A stretch of DNA of 64,000 bases, taken from NCBI RefSeq assembly GCF_013201685.1, contig NZ_CP053844.1, positions 930,001 to 994,000 on the forward strand, written 5' to 3'. The notes under the pieces are model-generated. The model saw only the letters and a program-made list of their open reading frames with translations, searched no databases and was not told the DNA's origin. Shown piece by piece: positions 1 to 7,480 of this stretch (position 1 is the stretch's first letter; every line of letters starts with the position of its first letter). Source of the DNA: Campylobacter geochelonis. Its GTDB lineage: Bacteria > Campylobacterota > Campylobacteria > Campylobacterales > Campylobacteraceae. A program made the translations under genes and the position numbers.

Positions 1-443
1 AAACGATGATTGATACAAATATAAAAGGGCTTTTATACGTTACAAAGGCAGTTTTACCGATAATGAGCGCGCAAAAATCAGGCTATATTTTTAACATCGG
101 CTCAATTGCTGGAAACTGGCCATATCCTGGTGGCAACGTTTATGGCGCTACAAAGGCGTTTGTAAAGCAGTTTAGCTTTAATTTGCGAAATGATATAAAA
201 GGGACAAATATCCGCGTTACAAATATCGAACCAGGTATCGCAAAAACTGAATTTAGTCTTGTGAGATTTAAAGGCGATGAGGCAAAAAGCGAGGCTGTTT
301 ATGATGGGACAAAATACCTTGTAGCTGATGATATCGCGCGTATTATAAGTGATTGTGCTAAGATGCCAGCTCATGTAAATATAAACTCGCTTGAAGTCAT
401 GGCGACAACGCAGACTTGGGCTGGGTTTGCTTTTGAAAGATAG
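1..443 (+). CDS. SDR-family oxidoreductase, 3' part only
   Basis: C-terminal part of a classical short-chain dehydrogenase/reductase, most like the YdfG type of NADP-dependent 3-hydroxy acid dehydrogenases. The window cuts off the N-terminal Rossmann half with the TGxxxGIG cofactor loop. What remains starts inside the conserved (T)MIDTNIKGLLY strand. It shows the catalytic Ser in IGSIAGNWPYPGG and the YxxxK pair in VYGATKAF, followed by the PG motif (EPGIAKTEF) that caps the nicotinamide. The ATG at 6 is an internal Met, not a start, because the frame stays open to base 3. Substrate is not predictable. It lies three bases before trmA and is probably co-transcribed with it. Confidence 0.85.
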   Translation, partial: TMIDTNIKGLLYVTKAVLPIMSAQKSGYIFNIGSIAGNWPYPGGNVYGATKAFVKQFSFNLRNDIKGTNIRVTNIEPGIAKTEFSLVRFKGDEAKSEAVYDGTKYLVADDIARIISDCAKMPAHVNINSLEVMATTQTWAGFAFER

Positions 444-446
444 CAT

Positions 447-1544
447 TTGGAGTGTAAATTTACTAACTTGTGCGGAAGCTGCACGCTAAATTTAACTTAC
501 GATGAGCAAAAAGCTTATAAATTAGAAAAAATTAGGTCTAAATTTAAAGAGTTTTATGGCGGCGAAATAGAGTTTTTCAACTCAAACCAAAAGCACTATA
601 GAACGCGCGCTGAGTTTGGCTTGTATCACGAAAACGATGAGCTAAGCTATACGATGAATGGCAAATCGCAAAAATATCTAAAGATAGATCAATGCCCAAA
701 AGTTGATATAAAAATTGCAAATTTAATGCCAAATTTGCTTAAAAAACTAAAAGAAAATCAAGCGTTAAAACACAAAATTTTTGGCGTAGAATTTATAGCG
801 ACAAAAGATGAAATTTTGGTTATTTTGCTATATCATAAGGATATTTTAAGTATAGAGAAAGAGCTTTTAAATTTAAAAAAAGAGCTTGAAATAAACCTTA
901 TAGCAAGATCGCGCGGTAAAAAGCTAGTTTTTGGAAGTGATACTTTGCGCGATACTTTGGTGGTTGATGGACGTGAGTTTTACTATCAGTTTGGAGATGG
1001 TGCGTTTATCCAACCAAACAAAATGGTAAATGAAAAGATGATAAGTTGGGCTAGAGGTTGCGTTAGTGATGATAAATCTAATGAGCTTTTTGAGATGTAT
1101 TGTGGACATGGAAATTTTACGATTCCACTTAGTGCTAAGTTTAAAAAAGTTTTAGCAAACGAGATAAGTAAAAGTTCGATTAAAAATGCGCTTAAAAACT
1201 GCGAGTTAAACGGCGTGGAAAATATCAAATTTGTCCGTATGTCAAGCGAAGAAATCATCGAAGCTTTTAACGGACGTGAGTTTGTACGCTTAAAAGGTAT
1301 AGATATAAATGAGTATAAATTTAGCCATATCTTAGTTGATCCGCCTCGCGCGGGACTTGAAAAAAGCGTTATGGAATTTATGAAAAACTATGAAAATATC
1401 ATCTATATATCCTGTAATCCAGATACTCTGCGCGAAAATTTAACCACGCTTTGCAAAACCCATAAGGTGGTAAAATTCGCTCTTTTTGACCAGTTTGCGC
1501 ATACTGAACATGTGGAGTGCGGAGTGTTGTTAGAAAAGCAATAG
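447..1544 (+). CDS. trmA: tRNA (uracil-5-)-methyltransferase TrmA
   Basis: SAM-dependent enzyme that makes 5-methyluridine at position 54 of the tRNA T-loop. At 365 aa it has the usual TrmA length. Visible motifs are the SAM-binding stretch [27 protein letters not shown], the nucleophile Cys323 in ISCNPDTL, and the general base Glu357 in HTEHVECG. Both catalytic positions match the E. coli enzyme to within one residue. The N-terminus [10 protein letters not shown] starts right at the family start, which supports the TTG codon at 447. The ribosome-binding site is poor, so translation may be coupled to the SDR gene three bases upstream. Confident call. Confidence 0.95.
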   Translation: MECKFTNLCGSCTLNLTYDEQKAYKLEKIRSKFKEFYGGEIEFFNSNQKHYRTRAEFGLYHENDELSYTMNGKSQKYLKIDQCPKVDIKIANLMPNLLKKLKENQALKHKIFGVEFIATKDEILVILLYHKDILSIEKELLNLKKELEINLIARSRGKKLVFGSDTLRDTLVVDGREFYYQFGDGAFIQPNKMVNEKMISWARGCVSDDKSNELFEMYCGHGNFTIPLSAKFKKVLANEISKSSIKNALKNCELNGVENIKFVRMSSEEIIEAFNGREFVRLKGIDINEYKFSHILVDPPRAGLEKSVMEFMKNYENIIYISCNPDTLRENLTTLCKTHKVVKFALFDQFAHTEHVECGVLLEKQ

Positions 1545-1742
1545 CTTTAATTTATTTTTATACGAAAAGGCTTTAAATTTTGGATAATTTGATATTTTAG
1601 AACACTTTTATATCGTTTAAGGTTAGTATAAAAGGCGAAAAATTATAAATTTAAGCAAGAAAAATATAGTATTGATTTACTAAATTTATCAAATTCGTGA
1701 AATTTTAAATCCCTTAAAAGCTTTTTAATACCTAAATTTCGA

Positions 1743-1748
1743 TATAAT
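1743..1748 (+). promoter_or_regulatory. -10 box before the CoA-binding protein/ilvA genes
   Basis: A perfect TATAAT lies about 35 bases before the ATG at 1783, in a T-rich 238-base gap. Campylobacter sigma70 promoters typically have such a box with no clear -35. A purine-rich ribosome-binding site (AAAGAGAAG) follows, ending eight bases before the start. Confidence 0.5.
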
Positions 1749-1782
1749 CAAAGCTATATTTTTTAAAAAGAGAAGTAAATTT

Positions 1783-2169
1783 ATGAAAAGCATTTTGCAA
1801 AATGCAAAAACCATCGCTATTGTGGGCTTAAGCCCAGACCAAAGCAAACCAAGCCATAAAGTGGCTAAATATATGCAAGAAAAAGGGTATAAAATTTATC
1901 CAATTTATCCTAAATTTGATACAATTTTAGATGAGAAAGTTTATAGAAATTTAAGTGATATAAAAGATGAGATTGATATAGTTGTGATGTTTAGAAAAGG
2001 CGAATTTGCCGATGTTTTGGTTGATGAAGTTATAGAAAAAGGCGCAAAAACTTTTTGGCTTCAGCTTGATATAACAAATGAAAACGCTAAAGAAAAAGCC
2101 CTAAAAAACGGACTAAATTTTATCCAAGATAAGTGCATTATGATAGAACATATGAGATATTTTAACTGA
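1783..2169 (+). CDS. CoA-binding domain protein (YccU-like)
   Basis: A 128-aa single-domain Rossmann-fold protein of the CoA_binding_2 family, the stand-alone relative of the CoA-binding domain in acyl-CoA synthetases. Seen: the nucleotide loop AIVGLSPDQSKPSHKVAKYM near the N-terminus, the second strand YKIYPIYPKFD, and the family ending with a Cys-Ile-Met-Ile-Glu-His segment. Full length for the family, which has no known enzymatic role; binding of CoA or a similar nucleotide is family knowledge only. It is 14 bases upstream of ilvA, and the two probably share the promoter at 1743. Confidence 0.85.
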   Translation: MKSILQNAKTIAIVGLSPDQSKPSHKVAKYMQEKGYKIYPIYPKFDTILDEKVYRNLSDIKDEIDIVVMFRKGEFADVLVDEVIEKGAKTFWLQLDITNENAKEKALKNGLNFIQDKCIMIEHMRYFN

Positions 2170-2183
2170 TATAAGAGGAATTT

Positions 2184-3395
2184 ATGGTAGATTTAAACAA
2201 GATAGTTCAAGCAAAAAGAACGATAGCAAATTTTGTAAACAAAACGCCATTTGTCTTAGCTACAAAGCTTAGCAAGATTTATGAAAGCGAAGTTTACCTA
2301 AAAAAAGAGAACCTTCAAAGAACTGGTGCTTATAAAATCAGAGGTGCGTATAACAAGATAGCAAATTTAAGCAAAGAAGAAAAAGCAAAAGGCGTAGTTT
2401 GCGCAAGTGCTGGAAACCACGCTCAAGGCGTTGCTATAAGTGCAAGGGAATTTGGTATAAAAGCAGTTATTATTATGCCAGAAGCAACACCGCTTTTAAA
2501 AGTCAGTGGCGTAAGAGAGCTTGGGGCGAGCATTATCTTAAAAGGTGATAACTTCGATGAGGCTTATGCTTATGCGCTTGAGTTTGCTAAAGAGAGCGAA
2601 ATGGTTTTCATCCATCCTTTTGATGATGAGTTTGTTCAAGCTGGGCAAGGAACTATCGCGCTTGAAATGCTTGAAGATGCGCCTGAGCTTGATTATATCA
2701 TCGTGCCAGTTGGCGGTGGTGGGCTTATAAGTGGCGTTGCAAGCTGTGCTAAGCAGATAAATCCAGATATAAAAATCATAGCCGTTGGCGCAAAGGGCGC
2801 TCCTGCGATGTATGAAAGTTATAAGGCTAAAAAACCGATTAACTCAAAAAGTGTTAAAACCATAGCAGATGGCATTTGCGTGCGAGATGCAAGCCCTATA
2901 ACGCTAGAGCATATCATAGAAAATGTCGATGAGTTCGTGCAAGTTGATGATGATGAAATCGCAAGTGCGATACTTTATCTACTAGAACATCAAAAAATCA
3001 TCGTAGAAGGCGCTGGAGCCGTTGGCGTGGCGGCTTTGATGAATGCTAAATTTAAGTATAAAGCTGGTGCAAAAATCGGCATTATATTAAGTGGTGGAAA
3101 CATAGATGTGCAAATGCTAAATATCATCATCGAAAAAGGTTTGGTAAAATCTCAGCGAAAAATGACGATAAATGTTACTTTGATAGATAAACCAGGCGCT
3201 TTGATGAAGCTAACTGATGTGCTTAAACAAGCAAACGCAAACATCGTTAAAATCGACTATGATCGCTTCTCAACCAACCTTGAGTATGGAGACGCGGCGA
3301 TAACGATAACGCTTGAGACAAAGGGCAAAAACCACCAAGAGAGCGTTGCTGATGCTTTGCATAGCAATGGTTATGAATTTAGACAAATTTTTTAG
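2184..3395 (+). CDS. ilvA: Threonine ammonia-lyase (threonine dehydratase)
   Basis: PLP-dependent enzyme that deaminates threonine to 2-oxobutanoate, the first committed step towards isoleucine. The 403-aa protein has the PLP lysine Lys51 in TGAYKIRGAY, the asparagine loop SAGNHAQG, the glycine-rich phosphate cradle VPVGGGGLISG, and one C-terminal ACT domain (about 328-403, starting MTINVTLIDKPGALM). A single ACT domain and this length fit the short IlvA/TdcB-type enzymes common in Campylobacter rather than the long E. coli IlvA with two ACT-like domains. The start has a good GAGGAATTT ribosome-binding site. The ACT domain suggests allosteric control by an amino acid, which I cannot name from sequence. 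Confidence 0.93.
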   Translation: MVDLNKIVQAKRTIANFVNKTPFVLATKLSKIYESEVYLKKENLQRTGAYKIRGAYNKIANLSKEEKAKGVVCASAGNHAQGVAISAREFGIKAVIIMPEATPLLKVSGVRELGASIILKGDNFDEAYAYALEFAKESEMVFIHPFDDEFVQAGQGTIALEMLEDAPELDYIIVPVGGGGLISGVASCAKQINPDIKIIAVGAKGAPAMYESYKAKKPINSKSVKTIADGICVRDASPITLEHIIENVDEFVQVDDDEIASAILYLLEHQKIIVEGAGAVGVAALMNAKFKYKAGAKIGIILSGGNIDVQMLNIIIEKGLVKSQRKMTINVTLIDKPGALMKLTDVLKQANANIVKIDYDRFSTNLEYGDAAITITLETKGKNHQESVADALHSNGYEFRQIF

Positions 3396-3403
3396 GATTG
3401 ATA

Positions 3404-4120
3404 ATGGAAATTTTAGTTGCTATACTTGTGATTTTGCTTTGTGTTGTGATATTTATGCTGTATCGCCAAAATAGCGCTTTACGCGAAGCAAAAGGCGCTA
3501 AAACGCAGATAACAACCGATATCACAAAGCTTAGAAATATAGGCGAGCTTAGTGTTTTTCAAATTTATAGCAAAGAAATTGTTACTAGAAAAGATGATCC
3601 TATAGGTGGCTTTTGGAAGAGCGTGCTTGGCTGGTCGATGACTAAAAAGCAAATCGCTGTTATTTTTGAGTTTGAGATAAATTTTATATATGATTTAAGG
3701 AGTAAGGATTTTGTTATCCAGCAAATTAGCGATGGTGGGTATAAAATCTCAATGCCGCCTTGTCAGTATAAATACTCCATAAAAGATATGAAAATTTATG
3801 ATGAAAAGGACGCTAGGTTTTTGCCATTTTTGTTGCCTGACTCGCTAAGTGGGTTTTTTGGTGTGAGTTTTAGCGAAAGCGATAAAAACAAACTTATCGA
3901 TGAAGCCAAAGATGAGGTAAAATCTATGTCGATTAAAATCATAAATGACTTAGGCGATAAAATTCACAAATCAGCCTCCGATACGCTTGAAGCTATAGCT
4001 AAAAATTTCGGTGCTAAGTCGGTGGAGTTTGAGTTTTGCGATGGAAATATCGGGCAAATCGATGTCAAAAAAAGCGCGGTTGAGATAGATAGTTTTTTAG
4101 AAAAACAGATAGCAAAGTAG
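3404..4120 (+). CDS. DUF4230 membrane-anchored protein
   Basis: A 239-aa protein with one N-terminal membrane helix (about residues 3-20) followed by a soluble domain of the DUF4230 family, whose function is unknown. The domain is recognisable from the LRNIGELSVFQIY stretch and the later VEIDSFLEKQ tail. An in-frame TTG six bases upstream is possible, but the ATG at 3404 has AGGA at the right distance, so I start there. It begins eight bases after ilvA and is probably in the same operon. Most likely a single-pass inner-membrane protein with a periplasmic domain. Confidence 0.75.
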   Translation: MEILVAILVILLCVVIFMLYRQNSALREAKGAKTQITTDITKLRNIGELSVFQIYSKEIVTRKDDPIGGFWKSVLGWSMTKKQIAVIFEFEINFIYDLRSKDFVIQQISDGGYKISMPPCQYKYSIKDMKIYDEKDARFLPFLLPDSLSGFFGVSFSESDKNKLIDEAKDEVKSMSIKIINDLGDKIHKSASDTLEAIAKNFGAKSVEFEFCDGNIGQIDVKKSAVEIDSFLEKQIAK

Positions 4121-4146
4121 AAAATCTCGCCAAAAAAGGCTTTTAG

Positions 4147-5052
4147 ATGAGAACAATTCTTTTTATATGTTTTTTAGTGGCTTTTGTTTTTGGTCTAAAT
4201 TTAGAAAACGATAAAAATGCTACTAAATTTAATGCTAAAGATAGTGCCACTCTTAATAAAATCTTAAAATATAGCGATAACAACAAAACTCTTGATGAGC
4301 TTTTAGAATTTGTTAGAAAAAATCCAGAAAAAATCAACTATGAGCTTGAAGGTAGTTATGATGATAGAATTTTTAGCCATTTTATTTTAAGTTATAAAGA
4401 AAATTTTGATCCAAAATATGACTTTGATATAAAGCGCTTAGAAAAAATACTAGCTTTTAAACCAGATTTAAACTATAAGATAGATTCGATGACTCCGGTT
4501 GATTATCTGCTTTACTATCTTGGGTTTTTAGATGAAGAAGAGGTTATAAAAGCGCTTAAGTTGCTTATAGAAAATGGAGTTAATCTAAATAATAACTTTT
4601 CGTTAGTGCATAATTATCTAAATTATCCAATTGATTTGAATAAATTTAAAACATTTGTTTTCTTGCTTGATAATGGAGCAAACACAGATGGCGTGCTTAG
4701 AGAGGTTGGTGGCGAGATTTTGCTTTTTGCCAGTAGCGATAATGGCTTTAGAATGAGCGTGAAAGAGAAAAAAAGTGATGAGTTGCGCAAGTTTTTGCAA
4801 AGTGATAAATTTACTAAATTTTCTCAAGAAAAAGCTAAATTTGTAAAAGAAATTTTAAAACGTAAAAAACTAAGTCAGATAAATCACGATGAACTTGAGC
4901 TGTTTATCAAGGTAAATGCATATATTGATAATGAAATGATGATTAAAATTTTACTTGAAAATGGACTTTGCGATATAGATAAGATGTGTGAGTTTACTGT
5001 AAGCGAAGCGCAAAAACACCAAAGCGATGATGTTTTAAGACTGTTTAGATAG
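4147..5052 (+). CDS. Secreted protein with ankyrin-like repeats
   Basis: A 301-aa protein with a clear Sec signal peptide (Met-Arg-Thr then a hydrophobic core to about residue 17, no lipobox Cys). The mature part is mostly alpha-helical and contains at least two ankyrin-like units: LKLLIENGVNLNN at about 137 and FVFLLDNGANTDG at about 179, both with the typical xxLLxxGAxxN pattern. Other units are degenerate. Such periplasmic ankyrin-like proteins are frequent in Campylobacter, and some protect catalase; no such partner gene is adjacent here, so the role is open. The gene follows the DUF4230 gene by 26 bases. Confidence 0.6.
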   Translation: MRTILFICFLVAFVFGLNLENDKNATKFNAKDSATLNKILKYSDNNKTLDELLEFVRKNPEKINYELEGSYDDRIFSHFILSYKENFDPKYDFDIKRLEKILAFKPDLNYKIDSMTPVDYLLYYLGFLDEEEVIKALKLLIENGVNLNNNFSLVHNYLNYPIDLNKFKTFVFLLDNGANTDGVLREVGGEILLFASSDNGFRMSVKEKKSDELRKFLQSDKFTKFSQEKAKFVKEILKRKKLSQINHDELELFIKVNAYIDNEMMIKILLENGLCDIDKMCEFTVSEAQKHQSDDVLRLFR

Positions 5053-5205
5053 TGGTTTGTGAATTTTAAAACTTTTAGTTGGAGTATTTTGTGCTTTTAC
5101 GGGCTATGGCAAATGTAGCCACTAAATTTTGCAAAAATTATTAAAATTTAACTTTAAAAGCATATTAAAATATATTTAAATCTATTTTATTTAATAACGT
5201 TTTAA

Positions 5206-5406
5206 ATCGATAGATATCGTATACTTAGAAAAATCAATAGAAAATATTTTTATAAAGATGGCTTTGCTTGGGCTTATAGAAAGTATTCAAAGAAATATAT
5301 TAGTGCTGAAAACTATGCAAGAAAGAAGAGACTTGGGCTTTGGAATGATACTAATCCTATAGCTCCATATAACTTTAGAAAGCAAAAAAGAGATAAAAAC
5401 AAATAA
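5206..5406 (+). pseudogene. Staphylococcal-nuclease-like (thermonuclease) C-terminal remnant
   Basis: This frame, which the gap 5053-5411 would otherwise hide, encodes about 66 residues containing DGFAWAYRKYSKKYI, ENYARKKRLGLW and NPIAPYNFRKQK. These match the C-terminal hallmarks of SNase-family nucleases (GxAWAYrkYs, A+...rGlW, PiaPweFRk). There is an in-frame stop just upstream at 5203, no ATG/GTG/TTG start, and the catalytic Asp/Arg/Glu half is missing. It is therefore a dead 3' fragment. It sits beside decayed prophage genes, so loss through a recombination event at the prophage edge is plausible. The 150 bases before it show no gene. Confidence 0.7.
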
Positions 5407-5411
5407 ATTTA

Positions 5412-5897
5412 TTAAACATTGCTTTTTACAAACTCTACAACTAAATCTTTTAAATCCTCTTTTAAATTTGGCTCTAATTTGTTATTTTTATCTATAGGTA
5501 AAAATACTCTTGCAGGTATAAACACTCTTTTATTTCTTCCAGCACTACTACTGCCAAACTGATGAGTTAAACCATATGCAAAACCATTTAAGTTTGTATT
5601 ATTACTTACTGTTACATCTTTATTACTTGATTTAACTAACCACTTATCGGCTAAAGCTCCATCTCTTCTTAAAATTTTATTTGATTTATTCTTTTTCTCT
5701 TTTTGCTTTATAGTGCTTGGTTTTAATGCTTTCCATTTTTCGCCAAATGGGCTTCTCTCTTCATTAAAACTATCAGTTATACTATTTTTAAGAGTATTAC
5801 CGATTTGACTCATTAGTGGCTTAGTCTTTACTTCTAAAGCTTGTAGGTTTTGAAGCTTTTTAATCACTTCATCAAACCCTTCTACTTTGATTGGCAT
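5412..5897 (-). CDS. Mu-like phage virion morphogenesis protein (gpG-like)
   Basis: A 161-aa protein resembling Mu gpG/phage tail completion proteins involved in virion assembly. Features: an amphipathic N-terminus (VEGFDEVIKKLQNLQ), the central SPFGEKWKALKPSTIKQK segment (typical P-x-W-x-x-L pattern), LRRDGALADKW, and the C-terminal YGLTHQFG...FIPARVFLPI block. I start at the ATG at 5897, which has AAGGAAAT upstream; an earlier in-frame ATG at 5984 would run through the tRNA-like RNA and has no signal. Order F then G on the minus strand equals that in Mu. Apparently intact, but other phage genes are missing. Confidence 0.75.
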   Translation of the reverse strand: MPIKVEGFDEVIKKLQNLQALEVKTKPLMSQIGNTLKNSITDSFNEERSPFGEKWKALKPSTIKQKEKKNKSNKILRRDGALADKWLVKSSNKDVTVSNNTNLNGFAYGLTHQFGSSSAGRNKRVFIPARVFLPIDKNNKLEPNLKEDLKDLVVEFVKSNV

Positions 5898-5906
5898 TTG
5901 ATTTCC

Positions 5907-5935
5907 TTTACATATATAAAATTTTATGCTATAAT
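5907..5935 (+). promoter_or_regulatory. Near-consensus sigma70 promoter for the tRNA-like RNA
   Basis: TTTACA (5907-5912), a 17-base spacer and TATAAT (5930-5935) preceded by TGC. Expected transcription start is near 5942, just before the closing stem of the tRNA-like element. It points away from, and overlaps the leader of, the gpG-like gene on the other strand. Confidence 0.6.
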
Positions 5936-5944
5936 TACATTTAC

Positions 5945-6025
5945 ATAAAGCCATAATGGGAGAGAGGTCAACCAAGACTCGCAAGAGTTAGTATGGCGAG
6001 GTTCGAGTCCTCGCTATGGCTTTAT
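5945..6025 (+). ncRNA. tRNA-like structured RNA without a normal anticodon loop
   Basis: The segment folds like a tRNA but is not one. The ends form an 11-bp stem (5945-5955 with 6015-6025). Inside is a textbook T-arm, CGAGG TTCGAGT CCTCG (5997-6013), at the right distance from the 3' acceptor strand, and a D-arm-like stretch with AGAGAGGT. The third arm (5976-5989) is a 5-bp stem GACTC/GAGTT closed by the tetraloop GCAA, a GNRA loop, where a 7-base anticodon loop should be. No CCA follows; instead a U-rich stretch follows, which could end transcription. It overlaps the stop codon of the gpF-like gene. It may be a decayed tRNA or a dedicated tRNA mimic; not a decoding tRNA. Confidence 0.45.
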
Positions 6026-6889
6026 TTTTATTAGTTTTTTATTTTTAAGATTTCCTCTGTAATTCTCAATATTAGTTACTCCGTATGTTATTAAACCATT
6101 TTTAAAATAAGCGTAGCACATTCTATCTTCTTGATTATTATCAAACCAATAAAATTTAATTTCTTTTTCTCCAAATTCATCTAATCCTAGATATAAATTA
6201 TCATCGGTTAAAAATTTAGGCATGTTTAAAAACTGTTCTTTTGTAAGAGCATTACCATCTAATATCTTTTTCTGTCTAAATCCGTGCAAAAGTTTTGCTT
6301 GTGTAAATACCTTTAAAAATTTACTAGCAATATATCCATGGTTGCTTAAATTTTTAATGCTGTTATCGGATAATATAGATAAAACTAAAGGTTTTTCAAG
6401 AGGTGGTTTATATCCAGATGCTAATAAATCTATGCCACTAAACATATTTTGGAGTTTTTTACTTGCCATATTTGCAAATCTTTCTTGTAGATATGCTTCT
6501 CTTTGCTTTTCAAACTCTTTAACCTTATCACAAGGACTATTAAATTTAAGCCCACCCCCGTTAGCTTTTACATCATTACAACCTAACTTTTTAGCCTTAT
6601 CTTTTAAAATGCTATCAAGCCTATCAACCTTAGGATTATATGCAAAAGCTTTATCGCTAATATCTTTAAGCATAGAGCTATCAGCTAGTGGAGTTAAACC
6701 TCTTTTTTGAATCTCTTTTTTAGTAAGAACTTGCACACTGCATCTACAACCCCAACCATTTGGCGGATAGTTTCTATCCCAAAACTTATCTGTTTTAGGC
6801 AGAATTGTTCCATGAAGCCTTGCGTGACTCTTTCTTGTTCTATTATCAAGCACTGCTGTGTATCTAAAGTATTCTCCAAACGACTCCAT
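6014..6889 (-). pseudogene. Mu gpF-like minor head protein, 5'-truncated, with extra C-terminal domain
   Basis: The first 60 residues hold the signature end of the phage head morphogenesis (Mu gpF) domain: YFRYTAVLDNRTRKSHARLHG, then FWDRNYPPNGWGCRCSV. Mu F-type proteins carry about 200 residues before this point. Here the frame can be followed back only ten codons (SQGK...) to a stop at 6917-6919, so the 5' part is deleted. The remaining ~200 residues form a separate C-terminal domain, with GLDEFGEKEIKFYWF and MCYAYFKNGLITYGV near the end. Such tails on F-like proteins are often assigned to barnase/EndoU/colicin-like (PBECR) folds; that is a guess here. Confidence 0.6.
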
Positions 6890-6917
6890 TTTTCCTTGAC
6901 TTTTTATTTTAATCAGC

Positions 6918-6923
6918 TATATT
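6918..6923 (+). promoter_or_regulatory. -10 box directly before small gene 1
   Basis: TATATT ends six bases before the ATG at 6930 and there is no ribosome-binding site, so the transcript would start at or next to the start codon (leaderless). The second copy of the module at 7217 has the same geometry. Confidence 0.4.
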
Positions 6924-6929
6924 TTTCTT

Positions 6930-7130
6930 ATGAAAAAGACAATAGCTTTTATAATAACCTATATTATTTCAACAGCTCTAGCTGCATGGGATAATATAGC
7001 AAATGCTGGTGCTAGTGCGAGTCTTTTAGGTGGTGCTTTTATTTGCGCTATTCTATATCCATTTGTTAATGCCTTTATAGATGACTTGCCAAACAAAAAT
7101 AACTGCGATTTAGAACTCCCTAGCCTTTAA
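6930..7130 (+). CDS. Small two-helix membrane protein, copy 1
   Basis: A 66-aa hydrophobic protein of unknown function. Residues 4-20 and about 28-50 form two membrane helices separated by a short loop (WDNIANAGAS); the tail is polar (DDLPNKNNCD). It resembles the product at 7230-7430 in length, topology and in GAFICAILYPFVNAF versus AGFLLIIFYPLSYAF, so the two are likely ancient duplicates. The gene seems leaderless (see 6918). Its 3' end overlaps the antisense ORF 7110-7199 and runs into the hairpin repeat. Prophage context allows holin-like or toxin-like roles, but nothing shows one. Confidence 0.45.
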   Translation: MKKTIAFIITYIISTALAAWDNIANAGASASLLGGAFICAILYPFVNAFIDDLPNKNNCDLELPSL

Positions 7131-7199
7131 AATCTCTTTTGAGATTTTCACAAATTCTAGGAATTCACCCAACTCCATACCTAGAATTTCGTTTTGCAT
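7110..7199 (-). CDS. 29-residue antisense ORF, copy 1
   Basis: A short minus-strand ORF (starting MQNEILGMELGEFL, ending KEILKAREF) with a strong ribosome-binding site, AAGGAGATTT, directly before its ATG. It overlaps the end of small gene 1 in antisense, and its own start lies back-to-back with the promoter of small gene 2. The predicted peptide is a single amphipathic helix. A similar peptide end (KFIEISKEILKAKSL) is encoded at 7427-7480 after copy 2, so the reading frame is conserved between the duplicates. It could also be the tail of a lost phage gene. Function unknown. Confidence 0.35.
   Translation of the reverse strand: MQNEILGMELGEFLEFVKISKEILKAREF
7121..7150. repeat. Hairpin repeat, copy 1
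   Basis: TAGCCTTTAA followed by a perfect 20-base palindromic hairpin: 8-bp stem AAAATCTC/GAGATTTT with a TTTT loop (7129-7148). The same 27-base block recurs at 7438-7464. It could end transcription of the plus-strand gene; on the minus strand it encodes ISKEILKA. Confidence 0.6.
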
Positions 7200-7216
7200 A
7201 AATCTCCTTTTTGTGC

Positions 7217-7222
7217 TATAAT
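7217..7222 (+). promoter_or_regulatory. -10 box directly before small gene 2
   Basis: Perfect TATAAT seven bases before the ATG at 7230, again with no ribosome-binding site, implying a leaderless or nearly leaderless mRNA. The same bases read on the other strand lie just before the ribosome-binding site of the 29-residue ORF. Confidence 0.45.
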
Positions 7223-7229
7223 CAAACTT

Positions 7230-7430
7230 ATGGAAAATAAATATTTAAAACATATAATATTCGTTACAGCATGGATGTGTGGTTGGATGACCGTAGACCC
7301 AGATGAGACTGTCTTTACAAAAGTATTTGTTGCTGGTTTTTTACTAATCATTTTTTATCCTTTATCATATGCTTTTTATTGGCTAATTTATAAAACCATC
7401 ATACTTTTTCGTAAAATTTTAAAACCCTAA
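7230..7430 (+). CDS. Small two-helix membrane protein, copy 2
   Basis: A 66-aa hydrophobic protein of unknown function, same length as copy 1 at 6930. Two predicted membrane helices (about 5-20 and 29-55) flank an acidic loop (VDPDETVF); the C-terminus is basic (FRKILKP). I use the ATG at 7230 because a -10 box sits immediately before it; an earlier ATG at 7194 lies upstream of that box. The stop overlaps the second antisense ORF, as in copy 1. Hydrophobic core with charged ends would suit a small pore or a type I toxin, but this is speculation. Confidence 0.45.
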   Translation: MENKYLKHIIFVTAWMCGWMTVDPDETVFTKVFVAGFLLIIFYPLSYAFYWLIYKTIILFRKILKP

Positions 7431-7480
7431 AGACTCTTAGCCTTTAAAATCTCTTTTGAGATTTCAATAAATTTATTCAA
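7427..7480 (-). CDS. 17-residue antisense ORF, copy 2
   Basis: Counterpart of the ORF at 7110-7199. The peptide LNKFIEISKEILKAKSL matches the end of the copy 1 peptide. The only start is a TTG at 7480 with a weak ribosome-binding site. A minus-strand TATAAT lies at 7494-7499. Very short and possibly only the conserved tail of a lost gene. Confidence 0.2.
   Translation of the reverse strand: MNKFIEISKEILKAKSL
7438..7467. repeat. Hairpin repeat, copy 2
   Basis: Second copy of the block at 7121: TAGCCTTTAA plus hairpin AAATCTC-TTTT-GAGATTT (7447-7464), directly after small gene 2. Confidence 0.6.

Noticed and set aside
5950-6020. Ordinary tRNA gene
   Set aside because: T-arm and acceptor are right, but the anticodon arm has a 4-base loop and lacks U33, and no CCA follows; kept as a tRNA-like RNA.
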